Source: Chryseobacterium wanjuense (lineage in GTDB: Bacteria; Bacteroidota; Bacteroidia; Flavobacteriales; Weeksellaceae). From it: a stretch of DNA of 64,000 bases. A program made the position numbers and the translations under genes. This document shows, in pieces, positions 28,137 to 36,515 of this stretch (positions are counted from its first letter, which is position 1; each line of letters starts with the position of its first letter). The stretch spans positions 930,001 to 994,000 of the forward strand of contig NZ_FOIU01000002.1 in NCBI RefSeq assembly GCF_900111495.1. Reading direction: 5' to 3'. Under the pieces are notes generated by a model. It was given only the letters and a program-made list of their open reading frames with translations, did no database searches and was not told the origin of the DNA.

Positions 28137-28562
28137 ATGCACTCAATAAAGATGATAAATAAATTAAATTTCGACGATGAGTATCTTAAAAAGCTCGAGC
28201 AGAATATTTGTTACAACAAAATATTAAATATGGCTGATACTCTTGATGTTTTAGCAGGAAAATGGAAAATTCCTATTATCGTTTGTCTTTCGTTCAAGCC
28301 AAAAAGATTTAGCGAAATTTCAAAGGAATTAAAAACTATTACAGACCGTACCTTATCCAAAGAATTAAAGTATTTGGAAGAAAATTTATTAATTAGCAGA
28401 AACATTATTGATGAATATCCTTTATCTATAGAATATGAAATTACGGAGCACGGACTGTCTCTCACAAGGATTTTAATGGTACTAAGAGAATGGGGTGAGC
28501 TTCATAGGGAAAAAATTCTTGAGCATCATCGTGAAGACTCTCAATCTGTACATAAAATATAA
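28137..28562 (+). CDS. HxlR-family winged-helix regulator (141 aa)
   Basis: The HxlR domain is recognised by DVLAGKWKIPIIVCLSFKPKRFSEI followed by TDRTLSKELKYLEENLLI and the wing YEITEHGLSLTRIL. HxlR proteins often sense electrophiles or quinones and control a divergent oxidoreductase. Here it faces the isochorismatase-azoreductase pair across 84 bp, which fits that pattern. A second in-frame ATG lies at 28152. Its 3' end lies within a few bases of the trpS terminator. Confidence 0.88.
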   Translation: MHSIKMINKLNFDDEYLKKLEQNICYNKILNMADTLDVLAGKWKIPIIVCLSFKPKRFSEISKELKTITDRTLSKELKYLEENLLISRNIIDEYPLSIEYEITEHGLSLTRILMVLREWGELHREKILEHHREDSQSVHKI

Positions 28563-28588
28563 AAAAAAGGATCAGCAATGCTGATCCC
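28561..28588 (-). terminator. Rho-independent terminator of trpS
   Basis: On the minus strand GGATCAG pairs with CTGATCC around CATTG and is followed by T8. It lies 21 bases past the trpS stop codon and directly abuts the end of the opposing HxlR gene. Confidence 0.8.
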
Positions 28589-28608
28589 GATTTATGTTTA
28601 AGGAATTA

Positions 28609-29577
28609 TTAAAATCCCAAACTTTCCCTTACTCTTTTAAGTGTTTCAGTAGCAATTACTCTTGTTTTCGTTGCTCCTTCCTGAAGTTTTGCCTCCAGCT
28701 CACTAAGATTATTCATATAATAATTATAAGTTTCTCTTTCCTTCTCGAATCTTGTCAGAATCAGATCCAAAAGCTCTTTTTTAGCATGACCGTAGCCAAA
28801 GTTTCCGGCTAAATATTTTGCTCTCAGCTCTTCTGTCTGCTCAGGAGTGGCGATCAATTGATAAATGGCAAAAACCTTATCCGTTTCAGGATCTTTAGCT
28901 TCTTCCAGTGATTTCGAATCGGTTTCGATGCTCATGACCTGCTTTTTCAGTTCTTTTTCAGGTAAGAAAATATTGATGATGTTTCCTCTGGATTTTGACA
29001 TTTTCTGGCCATCAATTCCGGGAACATATTTCGTATTTTCCTGAAGCTCAGCCTGAGGAAGTACCAAAACTTCACCCATCTGATTGTTGAATCTGGCAGC
29101 TACATCACGCGCAATTTCCAAGTGCTGAAGCTGGTCTTTCCCTACAGGAACAATTTCTGCATCATACAACAGAATATCTGCAGCCATCAGGATCGGGTAG
29201 GTAAATAAACCTGCGTTTACATCCTGCAGTCTGTCTGCTTTATCTTTAAAAGAATGCGCTAAAGTAAGTCTTTGATAAGGAAAAAAACATGATAAATGCC
29301 AAGAAAGTTCACAGGCTTCCGCGATATCGCTTTGTCTGTAAAAGTATGTTTTTTCGGTATCCAACCCACAAGCGAGCCAAGCCGCAGCAATCTCGTAGGT
29401 ATATTGTTTCATCACTTCAGCATCCTTAATCTGTGTTAAAGCATGCAGGTTGGCGATAAATAAAAATGATTCGTTTCCTTCCTGTTTTGATAGCTCAATC
29501 GCAGGAATGATAGCACCCAACAAATTACCAAGGTGCGGTGTTCCGGTGGCTTGAATGCCGGTAAGAATTCTTGACAT
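28609..29577 (-). CDS. trpS: Tryptophanyl-tRNA synthetase (322 aa)
   Basis: Class I synthetase that charges tRNA-Trp. The HIGH-type motif is TGTPHLGNLLGA near residues 12-23 and the KMSKS motif is GQKMSKSRGN at about 193-202. Length is normal for bacterial TrpS. It stands alone with its own terminator. Confidence 0.97.
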   Translation of the reverse strand: MSRILTGIQATGTPHLGNLLGAIIPAIELSKQEGNESFLFIANLHALTQIKDAEVMKQYTYEIAAAWLACGLDTEKTYFYRQSDIAEACELSWHLSCFFPYQRLTLAHSFKDKADRLQDVNAGLFTYPILMAADILLYDAEIVPVGKDQLQHLEIARDVAARFNNQMGEVLVLPQAELQENTKYVPGIDGQKMSKSRGNIINIFLPEKELKKQVMSIETDSKSLEEAKDPETDKVFAIYQLIATPEQTEELRAKYLAGNFGYGHAKKELLDLILTRFEKERETYNYYMNNLSELEAKLQEGATKTRVIATETLKRVRESLGF

Positions 29578-29708
29578 TGTTTAAAATTTATATTTAAAAA
29601 TTAATGAATTGCAAATTTAATTATTTTCCTCTGATTACTCGGATTTTTATGTTTATGTAAAAATCAATTTAAGTGCAAAGATTTTATTTCCAAACCTATT
29701 ATTTTTTA

Positions 29709-29766
29709 GAAGGCAAAGGCAAATGAATTTGCCACGCGAAGCTTCATCAATCAACTTGTTGACTAT
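29709..29766. repeat. Intergenic repeat family F, copy 1
   Basis: AAGGCAAAGGCAAATGAATT then TGCC, CGCGAAGCTTCATCAATCAA and CTTGTTGA. The same blocks in the same order occur in reverse complement at 41118-41202. The rest of the 258-bp spacer 29578-29835 shows nothing else. Confidence 0.7.
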
Positions 29767-29835
29767 TCTTTGTCCACTTTATATTAATTATTATTTAGAT
29801 TAAAACTTTGCATTAAAAAAAACAGAGAGCAAAAA

Positions 29836-30480
29836 TCAAGGAATCAAAATCTTCTTCCCTCCAAACTTAGGTTTAACACCCAAAATTAAATCATAATACG
29901 CTTTTGCTTTAGCAAAATATTCCCTGATATTTGTTTTAACGCCCATATATTTATTGACGTCTTTCGCATTATATCCGAATGCATCAATGCCATTCTTTTT
30001 GGCTAAAAACACGGCTCTTTCATTATGAAATTTCTGAGAAATAATCACCAGTTTGGTCTGCCCGAAAATTTCTTTTGCCCTCACTACAGAATCCAGTGTT
30101 CTGAAGCCTGCATGATCCAGGAAAATCCGGTCATGGGGAATCCCGTAATGAACCAATGTTAAAAGCATATCCTCAGGCTCATTATAGCTTTTTCGGCTAT
30201 TGTCACCGCTTACAATGATGTATTCTATTTTCCCACTCTTGTACAGATCTACCGCAGCCTGAATCCGGTTGTAAAAATAAGCGTTGGGAAGTCCGCTGTT
30301 CAGGTTTTTACTTGTTCCCAGGAGTAGTGCGGTTTTGGTTTCGGGGATATCTGCAATATTGTAAGAGATATAAGAATCGCTGTTTTCTTTGATGCTGTAA
30401 TTTGCCCAGGCAATAAAAATAATTCCTGCAACGAGAAGAAGCAGGAAAAATTTAAATAAGATTTTAATGATTTTTTTCAT
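29836..30480 (-). CDS. sanA: SanA/YdcF-family membrane protein (214 aa)
   Basis: One N-terminal membrane anchor (about residues 5-26, KILFKFFLLLLVAGIIFIAW) is followed by the DUF218/ElyC-SanA-YdcF domain: TALLLGTSKNLNSGLPNAYF, YIIVSGDNSR, then LVIISQKFHNERAVFLAKKNGID. SanA relatives protect the envelope against vancomycin at high temperature; the biochemical role is unclear. It starts 16 bp after lspA and likely belongs to the ileS-lspA transcript. The gene name reflects the family only. Confidence 0.82.
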   Translation of the reverse strand: MKKIIKILFKFFLLLLVAGIIFIAWANYSIKENSDSYISYNIADIPETKTALLLGTSKNLNSGLPNAYFYNRIQAAVDLYKSGKIEYIIVSGDNSRKSYNEPEDMLLTLVHYGIPHDRIFLDHAGFRTLDSVVRAKEIFGQTKLVIISQKFHNERAVFLAKKNGIDAFGYNAKDVNKYMGVKTNIREYFAKAKAYYDLILGVKPKFGGKKILIP

Positions 30481-30495
30481 CTGTGTAAAAATATT

Positions 30496-31134
30496 CTAAA
30501 ATTCGAGGCCGTTCGGGAAAGCTTTTTTTCTGAATACCAGTAATAAAACTGCTCCTACCGTAATCGCCGAATCTGCTACATTGAATATATATTTAAAAAA
30601 TTCAATATGTTTTCCTCCTATTAACGGAAAATTTTCAGGAACGTTCCAGTCTACCAAAGGGAAGTGGAGCATATCAACCACACATCCTTTCATAAAAGTA
30701 GAATAGCCTTCGCCTACAGGAACAAATTTTGATATTCCGCCATAGCCGATCCATCGGTCGATACTTTGGTCATACACCGTTCCGCTGTCGAAAATAAGAC
30801 CGTAAAACATCCCGTCAATTAAATTCCCGATCGCTCCCGCAAAAATCATTGCCATAGGAATCAGAAGGTAATTGGATTCTCCTCTTTGCAGCCATTTCTT
30901 GAATAAATAAATCATTCCTCCGATTAGAATAATTCTAATGAATACAAGGAAATATTTCCCTAAAATTCCACCGAAATGAAGCCCGTAAGCCATTCCCGGA
31001 TTTTCTACAAAAGTTAATTTGAATCCCGGAAAGACCGAAATGCTGTCATCCAGATTGAAATGTGTTTTTACGTAAATTTTTGAAGCCTGATCTATTAACA
31101 GTATTAAAAATGTTACGGCTAAGATTTTTTTCAA
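30496..31134 (-). CDS. lspA: Lipoprotein signal peptidase LspA (212 aa)
   Basis: Aspartic protease in the inner membrane that removes the signal peptide from prolipoproteins. Four membrane segments are visible. The catalytic aspartates are Asp154 in GCVVDMLHF and Asp188 in FNVADSAITVG, and the conserved GNLIDGM is at 103-109. At 212 residues it is longer than the ~165-residue E. coli enzyme because of an insertion between residues 110 and 150, common in Bacteroidota. The ileS-lspA linkage matches that of many bacteria. Confidence 0.95.
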   Translation of the reverse strand: MKKILAVTFLILLIDQASKIYVKTHFNLDDSISVFPGFKLTFVENPGMAYGLHFGGILGKYFLVFIRIILIGGMIYLFKKWLQRGESNYLLIPMAMIFAGAIGNLIDGMFYGLIFDSGTVYDQSIDRWIGYGGISKFVPVGEGYSTFMKGCVVDMLHFPLVDWNVPENFPLIGGKHIEFFKYIFNVADSAITVGAVLLLVFRKKAFPNGLEF

Positions 31135-31161
31135 GATTTCTAAGTTTTAACTGCTTTTATT

Positions 31162-31407
31162 CTACATTTTGGACAATTCATCAAGTCTTTTTCTGTCTTT
31201 TTCAGATAAATCGTTGATCCCGTTTTTGCCCATCTTACTCAAAAGTTTGTCGATTTCTTTTTCCCTTTCGCGTTTATCGGAATTAAACTTATCATCAATC
31301 GTATAGTTTTTTTGTCTGTCCGGAAAGAATCTCTTCTGGATCCAGTCTCTATTGAAAAACGCTAAAACGGCAATGATAATAATTCCTAAAATTAACAATT
31401 CGCTCAT
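31162..31407 (-). CDS. Small membrane-anchored protein, DUF6576-like tail (81 aa)
   Basis: One N-terminal membrane segment (LLILGIIIIAVLAFF) is followed by a charged linker and a helix-turn KEIDKLLSKMGKNGINDLSEKDRKRLDELS. That tail resembles the DUF6576 motif found at the end of Bacteroidota rhomboid proteases, from memory. Function is unknown. It lies 27 bp before lspA and 80 bp after the DksA-like gene. Confidence 0.72.
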   Translation of the reverse strand: MSELLILGIIIIAVLAFFNRDWIQKRFFPDRQKNYTIDDKFNSDKREREKEIDKLLSKMGKNGINDLSEKDRKRLDELSKM

Positions 31408-31487
31408 GGATATAAATTAAAAATTAGGTTTATAAAGTATTTCATGAAATACGATATAAACCCAAATTTATTTACTAACCCAGTGGG

Positions 31488-31868
31488 TTATTTCTGCATA
31501 TTTTTCGCTTCGATGCTTAGTGTAGCGTGAGGAACTGCCAAAAGTCTTTCTTTAGGAATCAATTTACCGGTTACTCTGCAAACGCCATAAGTTTTGTTTT
31601 CAATTCTTATTAAAGCATTTTTCAGGTCACGGATGAATTTTTCTTGTCTTCCTGCCAAAATTGCGTTCTGTTCTTTACTTAAAGTTTCCGCACCTTCTTC
31701 GAAAGCCTTAAAAGTAGGCGATGTATCATCAGTACCATTATTCTGGTCATTAATGAAACTTTCGTTGATCAATGCTAAATCTTTCTCAGCTTTCGCAATT
31801 TTTTCTTTGATGACTGCTTTAAATTCCTGTAAATCAGCATCACTGTATCTTACTCTTTCGTCTGACAT
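31488..31868 (-). CDS. TraR/DksA-family protein with degenerate zinc finger (126 aa)
   Basis: A coiled-coil N-terminal half (ADLQEFKAVIKEKIAKAEKD to about residue 90) is followed by the DksA C-terminal pattern YGVCRVTGKLIPKERLLAVP. Of the four zinc-binding cysteines usual in this fold only one remains. The globular domain must therefore fold without zinc, as in some described Cys-less DksA paralogues. A role in RNA polymerase secondary-channel regulation is inferred. It follows ileS by 59 bp, a linkage I recall as common in flavobacteria. Confidence 0.85.
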   Translation of the reverse strand: MSDERVRYSDADLQEFKAVIKEKIAKAEKDLALINESFINDQNNGTDDTSPTFKAFEEGAETLSKEQNAILAGRQEKFIRDLKNALIRIENKTYGVCRVTGKLIPKERLLAVPHATLSIEAKNMQK

Positions 31869-31927
31869 GTTCTTTTCTCTTTTTTAATAAAATTATGAAA
31901 TGGAATTTGAAAAACAATAACTATATG

Positions 31928-34900
31928 TTAATTTTTTTCAATATTTAGTTTAAAATTAACCTCATCTATTTCGATTTCGTTAAAATTTGAAAGTGAAGAT
32001 ACAATTTCTATTTTATTTGACAAGACTTCTGAAGAAATATATTCTTCATTTTTCTTAATATCATTCAGGAAAGGGGTGTCTTCTTCCAGGAAGATAGTAA
32101 TTCTGTCTGTCAAATCGAAATCCTTATCTTTTCTCAAGTTCTGAATTCTGTTGATGAATTCTCTTGCGATACCTTCAGATTTTAATTCGTCTGTTAATGT
32201 CAAATCTAATGCCACAGTTGTTTTTCCATCAGAAGTTACTGTCCATCCCGGGATATCTTTTGTAGAAATTTCCACATCATCAAGTGTAATTTCGTATCCC
32301 TGAACGTCTAATTTTCCTTCTTTTTCAAGTTTTGAAATCTGTTCTGCATCAAAATTTGTGATCTCTCCTCCAACCACTTTCATGTCTTTTCCTAGCTTAG
32401 GACCAAGCGCTTTGAAATTGGGTTTTATCTGTTTTACAATTAAATGGGATGCTTCTTCTGCATTAATTAATTGCAATTCTTTAACATTAACTTCCTGCTT
32501 GATTAATTCTGCAACCGCCATGATCTGGCCTTCCGCTTTAGAATCCATCACAGGAACCAATACTTTTTGCAAAGGCTGGCGAACTTTTACGTTTTCTTTT
32601 TTTCTTAAAGAGAAAACCATACTTGTGATGCTCTGTGCCAAGTGTGTTTTTTCAACCAGATCTTCATCGATCAGGCTTTCATCAGCAACAGGGAAGTCTG
32701 TCAGGTGAATAGATTCGGCACTTTCTTTACCTGTTACTTTATTTAAATCCTGATACAATTGATCCATAAAGAACGGAGCAATTGGCGCGGATAATTTGGC
32801 AACCGTTTCCAGACAGGTATATAAAGTCTGATAAGCCGAGATTTTGTCTTCTGTGTAATCTCCTTTCCAGAAACGTCTTCTGCACAATCTTACGTACCAG
32901 TTGGATAAGTTATCATTTATAAAAGTGTTGATGGCTCTTGCAACTCTTGTCGGTTCGTAATCTTCGTAGAATGCTTTTACTTCTTTGATTAATAAATTTA
33001 ATTCAGATAAAATCCATCGGTCGATTTCAGGTCTGTTTTCAACATCTTTTTCAGAATAATTGAATCCGTCAACATTCGCATACAAAGCAAAGAATGAATA
33101 GGTATTATACAATGTACCGAAGAATTTTCTTCTTACTTCATCTATTCCTTCGATATCAAATTTCAGGTTTTCCCAAGGATTTGCATTCGAAATCATGTAC
33201 CAACGCGTTGCATCCGGTCCGTAGATCGCTAAAGTTTCAAACGGATCAACTGCATTTCCTAAACGTTTTGACATTTTCTGACCGTTTTTATCCAAAACAA
33301 GTCCGTTACTCATTACATTTTTATAAGCAACTGAATCAAAAACTGCTGTTCCGATCGCATGAAGTGTGTAAAACCAACCACGGGTCTGGTCAACCCCTTC
33401 CGCGATGAAATCTGCCGGGAATGCTTTATTTGTATCAATTAATTCTTTATTTTCAAAAGGGTAATGCAGCTGCGCATAAGGCATCGCCCCGGAATCGAAC
33501 CAAACGTCGATCAGGTCGCTCTCACGTCTCATGGCTTTTCCTGAATCTGAAACCAAGATTACTTTGTCGACGATATTTTTGTGCAGATCAACCAAAGCAT
33601 AATTCTGCTCAGACATATTTCCGATGATGAAGCCCTTGAAAGGATTTTCTTTCATTAATCCCGCCTCAACAGATTTTTCGATCTCATTGTACAATTCTTC
33701 TACGGAACCGATGATTCTTTCTTCTTTCAAATCATCTGTTCTCCAGATTGGCAACGGAATTCCCCAATATCTTGAACGGGACAAGTTCCAGTCGTTTACA
33801 TTTTCCAGCCAGTTGGCGAAACGTCCTTCTCCGGTTGATTTTGGCTTCCAGTTGATTTCTTTGTTTAAATTAACCAAATTGTCTTTTACAGCAGTCATTT
33901 TAACAAACCAAGAATCCAATGGATAATATAACAATGGCTCATCAGTTCTCCAGCTGTGCGGGTAACTGTGAACGTATTTTTCTACTTTGAAAGCTTTATT
34001 CTCTTCTTTTAAACGAATTGCAATTTCTACATCAACAGATTTTTCTGGTGCTGTTCCTGCATCATAATATTCGTTTTTCACATATTTGCCGGCAAATTCT
34101 CCCATATGCGAAGTGAACCTTCCTTGTAGATCTACCAAAGGCACCGGATTTCCGTTTTCGTTTAAAACCAACATTGGCGGAACTTCCGGGGTAGCTTCTT
34201 TAGCCACTTTTGCATCATCAGCACCAAAAGTCGGAGCTGTGTGAACGATACCTGTTCCGTCTTCTGTCGTTACGAAATCTCCTGAAATTACTCGGAAAGC
34301 ATTTTCCGGATTTTGATACGGTAAAGCGTAAGGCAATAGCTGCTCATATTTAATTCCTACCAAATCAGCACCTTTGAATTCTGCCAGAATTTGATAAGGG
34401 ATAACTTTGTTTTCTGAAGTGTAATTAGCAAAATCTTCATCAGCTCCTTCTGCATATTTCTTCCCAAACTGTTTTCCGACCAAAGCTTTAGCCAAAACAA
34501 TATTAATCGGCTCAAAAGTATATTGATTGAAAGTTTTTACTAAAACATAATCGATTTTCGGACCTACTGTCAATGCTGTATTGGAAGGCAGCGTCCATGG
34601 AGTTGTCGTCCAGGCTAAGAAATGTACGTCTCCAAAACCTTGTAAAAACGAAGGCAAAGTTTCCGGAAGTGTCTTGAATTGCGCTACAATTGTCGTATCT
34701 GAAACATCACGGTAAGCTCCGGGTTGATTAACTTCGTGCGAAGAAAGTCCTGTTCCCGCTTTCGGCGAATAAGGCTGGATCGTGTATCCTTTGTACAATA
34801 ATCCTTTATCGTACAATTGCTTCAACAACCACCAAACGGTTTCCATATATTTTGACTTATACGTGATATACGGATCCTCAAGGTCTACCCAATATCCGAT

Positions 34901-35314
34901 TTTCTCAGTAAGGTTATTCCAAACATCTGTATAACGCATTACCGCTTCACGACAAGCTTTGTTGTAGTCTTCAATAGAAATTTTCTGGCCAATATCTTCT
35001 TTAGTGATTCCTAATTCTTTTTCTACGCCTAGTTCCACAGGAAGTCCGTGTGTATCCCAACCCGCTTTACGGAAAACCTGCTTCCCGTTTTGGGTCTGAT
35101 AACGACAGAAAATATCCTTTAATGCTCTAGCCATAACGTGGTGAATTCCGGGCATACCGTTTGCTGAAGGCGGACCTTCATAAAAAACAAACTCAGGTTT
35201 CCCCTCACGAATCTCAACACTCTTATTGAAAGTTTTATTTTGTTTCCAAAATTCCGCTACATTCTCTGCTACGTCAATAAGGTTGAGGTTTTTGTATTCT
35301 TTAAATTGGCTCAT
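31928..35314 (-). CDS. ileS: Isoleucyl-tRNA synthetase (1128 aa)
   Basis: Class I synthetase. The HIGH-type motif is NGMPGIHHVMARALKD near residue 52 and the KMSKS motif is GQKMSKRLGN in the middle of the chain. An editing domain (TTPWTLPSNTAL) and a long C-terminal extension fit the eukaryote-like IleS type of ~1100 residues found in Bacteroidota, which is the type associated with mupirocin tolerance in other bacteria. It heads the ileS-dksA-like-lspA-sanA string. Confidence 0.97.
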   Translation of the reverse strand: MSQFKEYKNLNLIDVAENVAEFWKQNKTFNKSVEIREGKPEFVFYEGPPSANGMPGIHHVMARALKDIFCRYQTQNGKQVFRKAGWDTHGLPVELGVEKELGITKEDIGQKISIEDYNKACREAVMRYTDVWNNLTEKIGYWVDLEDPYITYKSKYMETVWWLLKQLYDKGLLYKGYTIQPYSPKAGTGLSSHEVNQPGAYRDVSDTTIVAQFKTLPETLPSFLQGFGDVHFLAWTTTPWTLPSNTALTVGPKIDYVLVKTFNQYTFEPINIVLAKALVGKQFGKKYAEGADEDFANYTSENKVIPYQILAEFKGADLVGIKYEQLLPYALPYQNPENAFRVISGDFVTTEDGTGIVHTAPTFGADDAKVAKEATPEVPPMLVLNENGNPVPLVDLQGRFTSHMGEFAGKYVKNEYYDAGTAPEKSVDVEIAIRLKEENKAFKVEKYVHSYPHSWRTDEPLLYYPLDSWFVKMTAVKDNLVNLNKEINWKPKSTGEGRFANWLENVNDWNLSRSRYWGIPLPIWRTDDLKEERIIGSVEELYNEIEKSVEAGLMKENPFKGFIIGNMSEQNYALVDLHKNIVDKVILVSDSGKAMRRESDLIDVWFDSGAMPYAQLHYPFENKELIDTNKAFPADFIAEGVDQTRGWFYTLHAIGTAVFDSVAYKNVMSNGLVLDKNGQKMSKRLGNAVDPFETLAIYGPDATRWYMISNANPWENLKFDIEGIDEVRRKFFGTLYNTYSFFALYANVDGFNYSEKDVENRPEIDRWILSELNLLIKEVKAFYEDYEPTRVARAINTFINDNLSNWYVRLCRRRFWKGDYTEDKISAYQTLYTCLETVAKLSAPIAPFFMDQLYQDLNKVTGKESAESIHLTDFPVADESLIDEDLVEKTHLAQSITSMVFSLRKKENVKVRQPLQKVLVPVMDSKAEGQIMAVAELIKQEVNVKELQLINAEEASHLIVKQIKPNFKALGPKLGKDMKVVGGEITNFDAEQISKLEKEGKLDVQGYEITLDDVEISTKDIPGWTVTSDGKTTVALDLTLTDELKSEGIAREFINRIQNLRKDKDFDLTDRITIFLEEDTPFLNDIKKNEEYISSEVLSNKIEIVSSLSNFNEIEIDEVNFKLNIEKN

Positions 35315-35519
35315 TGTAATATATCAATATCGTTGATTAATTAAGTTGGCAAATTTACTAAAATTTGTCGGTTTATAATATATGTTTTATTTAGGTAATT
35401 TCTATTAAAAAGTTCAATTTCAGAAATATAAATGGAGAAAGTGAGAAAAAGTGAATGGTGAATAGTCAATAAGTGAATTTTTCTGCCTGTTTCGAGCATG
35501 AAATTGAAGCCATATTATC

Positions 35520-35545
35520 TATGAAAAAGCCACCGGAAGGTGGCT
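35520..35545 (-). terminator. Rho-independent terminator of the toxin/immunity operon
   Basis: AGCCACC pairs with GGTGGCT around a four-base loop; on the minus strand it is followed by TTTTT. It lies 6 bases past the last immunity-like gene. Confidence 0.8.
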
Positions 35546-35550
35546 GTAAA

Positions 35551-35874
35551 TTATTCCAGGCTACTATTTAACCCTAAAATGTTAGTAAATCTTCCTGCTT
35601 CGTATTCTTGAATATAATATTCTTCAGATTTGCTGGTTCCAAATACGACAATGTTTCCTGTTTTGTTTTCTAACAAGAAAGGAGCATTCCCAAGTAAAGT
35701 ATTATCATCATCATTTCTAGTGTCATTATATTTTTTTGTATTGTAGAAAAATATAATACCATAAGGCTTTTTTATTGCTTCGTTATCTAAAATGACAAGA
35801 TCATATTTACTTTTTGCGCTTCTTTTTTTTACATATTTTTCTGCAATCTCTATTACTTGTTGTTCTGTTAACAT
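35551..35874 (-). CDS. Imm35/YrhB-like predicted immunity protein 2 (107 aa)
   Basis: The pattern PYGIIFFYNTKKYN, LLGNAPFLLENKTGNIVVFG and EEYYIQEYEAG matches the YrhB/Imm35 immunity family as I know it: PYG-x-x-FY, GNAP-F-L, then a Y-I-x-x-YE tail. It is paralogous to the protein at 36200-36514, with the same blocks in the same order. It is the last gene of the unit, 13 bp after the 91-residue gene. It probably neutralises the toxin upstream or a related one. Confidence 0.72.
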   Translation of the reverse strand: MLTEQQVIEIAEKYVKKRSAKSKYDLVILDNEAIKKPYGIIFFYNTKKYNDTRNDDDNTLLGNAPFLLENKTGNIVVFGTSKSEEYYIQEYEAGRFTNILGLNSSLE

Positions 35875-35887
35875 TACTTTATTAATT

Positions 35888-36163
35888 CTATTTTTTTATA
35901 AAGAAATCATTAATTTCCATATATCGGGTTGGTCCAGTCCACACATAAAGCATTTCTAAAGTTTCAGAATCTGTAATAATTGAAGTCTCCGAGTTTAGTA
36001 GTGGCTCAGTAAAGCTAGTTATAATTGTATTTTTATAGGTATTATCTCTTAATTTCATATTTTCATGATAATAGGATATAATACTGGTTATTCTGTAATC
36101 GATCTCGTCAAGCTTTAACTTTATTGTTGAGGTCATCTTTTCTTCTTTTTCTTCTATTGTCAT
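35888..36163 (-). CDS. Unrecognised small protein inside the immunity block (91 aa)
   Basis: I do not recognise this protein. It is a soluble 91-residue product with a charged N-terminus (MTIEEKEEKMTSTIKLKLDE), a middle stretch rich in Ser/Thr/Ile, and the tail WTGPTRYMEINDFFIKK. There is no signal peptide or membrane segment. It lies 36 bp after the first Imm35-like gene and 13 bp before the second, in the same direction. Its size and place suggest another immunity protein, but sequence alone does not show that. Confidence 0.6.
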   Translation of the reverse strand: MTIEEKEEKMTSTIKLKLDEIDYRITSIISYYHENMKLRDNTYKNTIITSFTEPLLNSETSIITDSETLEMLYVWTGPTRYMEINDFFIKK

Positions 36164-36199
36164 TATGATTTTTATTTAATCTGAAAGTAAGTCTTGATG

Positions 36200-36514
36200 T
36201 TAATTCTGATTAGGATCCCAAACACCATATGATGCAGGTTTCCAGGTGCCGTCCTCATATCCCTTAATATAGTAATCAACATCCATAGCAGTGCCAAATG
36301 GAATAACAATACCGGTATCATTTTTAATCAAAAAAGGCCCATTACCTGCCAATCGATGTTTCTTGTAATCTTTAGCTCCATAAAAATAAATTCTTCCATA
36401 AGGTTTATCAATTATAATATCTTTGGGAATAATTAATTCTACGTTTATATTTTCAGATATCATTTTTACATATCTTTCCGCGATTTTATCTATTTTTTCA
36501 TTACTTAGCATCAT
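36200..36514 (-). CDS. Imm35/YrhB-like predicted immunity protein 1 (104 aa)
   Basis: It contains PYGRIYFYGAKDYKK, LAGNGPFLIKNDTGIVIPFG and VDYYIKGYEDGTW, the same block order as the protein at 35551-35874 and as YrhB/Imm35 immunity proteins. The start codon lies one base after the toxin gene's stop codon, the position expected of the cognate immunity gene. Two ATGs in a row (36514, 36511) can serve. There is no signal peptide, so it should act in the cytoplasm. Confidence 0.75.
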   Translation of the reverse strand: MMLSNEKIDKIAERYVKMISENINVELIIPKDIIIDKPYGRIYFYGAKDYKKHRLAGNGPFLIKNDTGIVIPFGTAMDVDYYIKGYEDGTWKPASYGVWDPNQN

Positions 36515-36515
36515 C

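Noticed and set aside
35315..35550. Possible small RNA or gene between ileS and the toxin unit
   Set aside because: Apart from the operon terminator the spacer is plain AT-rich sequence with no promoter pair or open frame of note.
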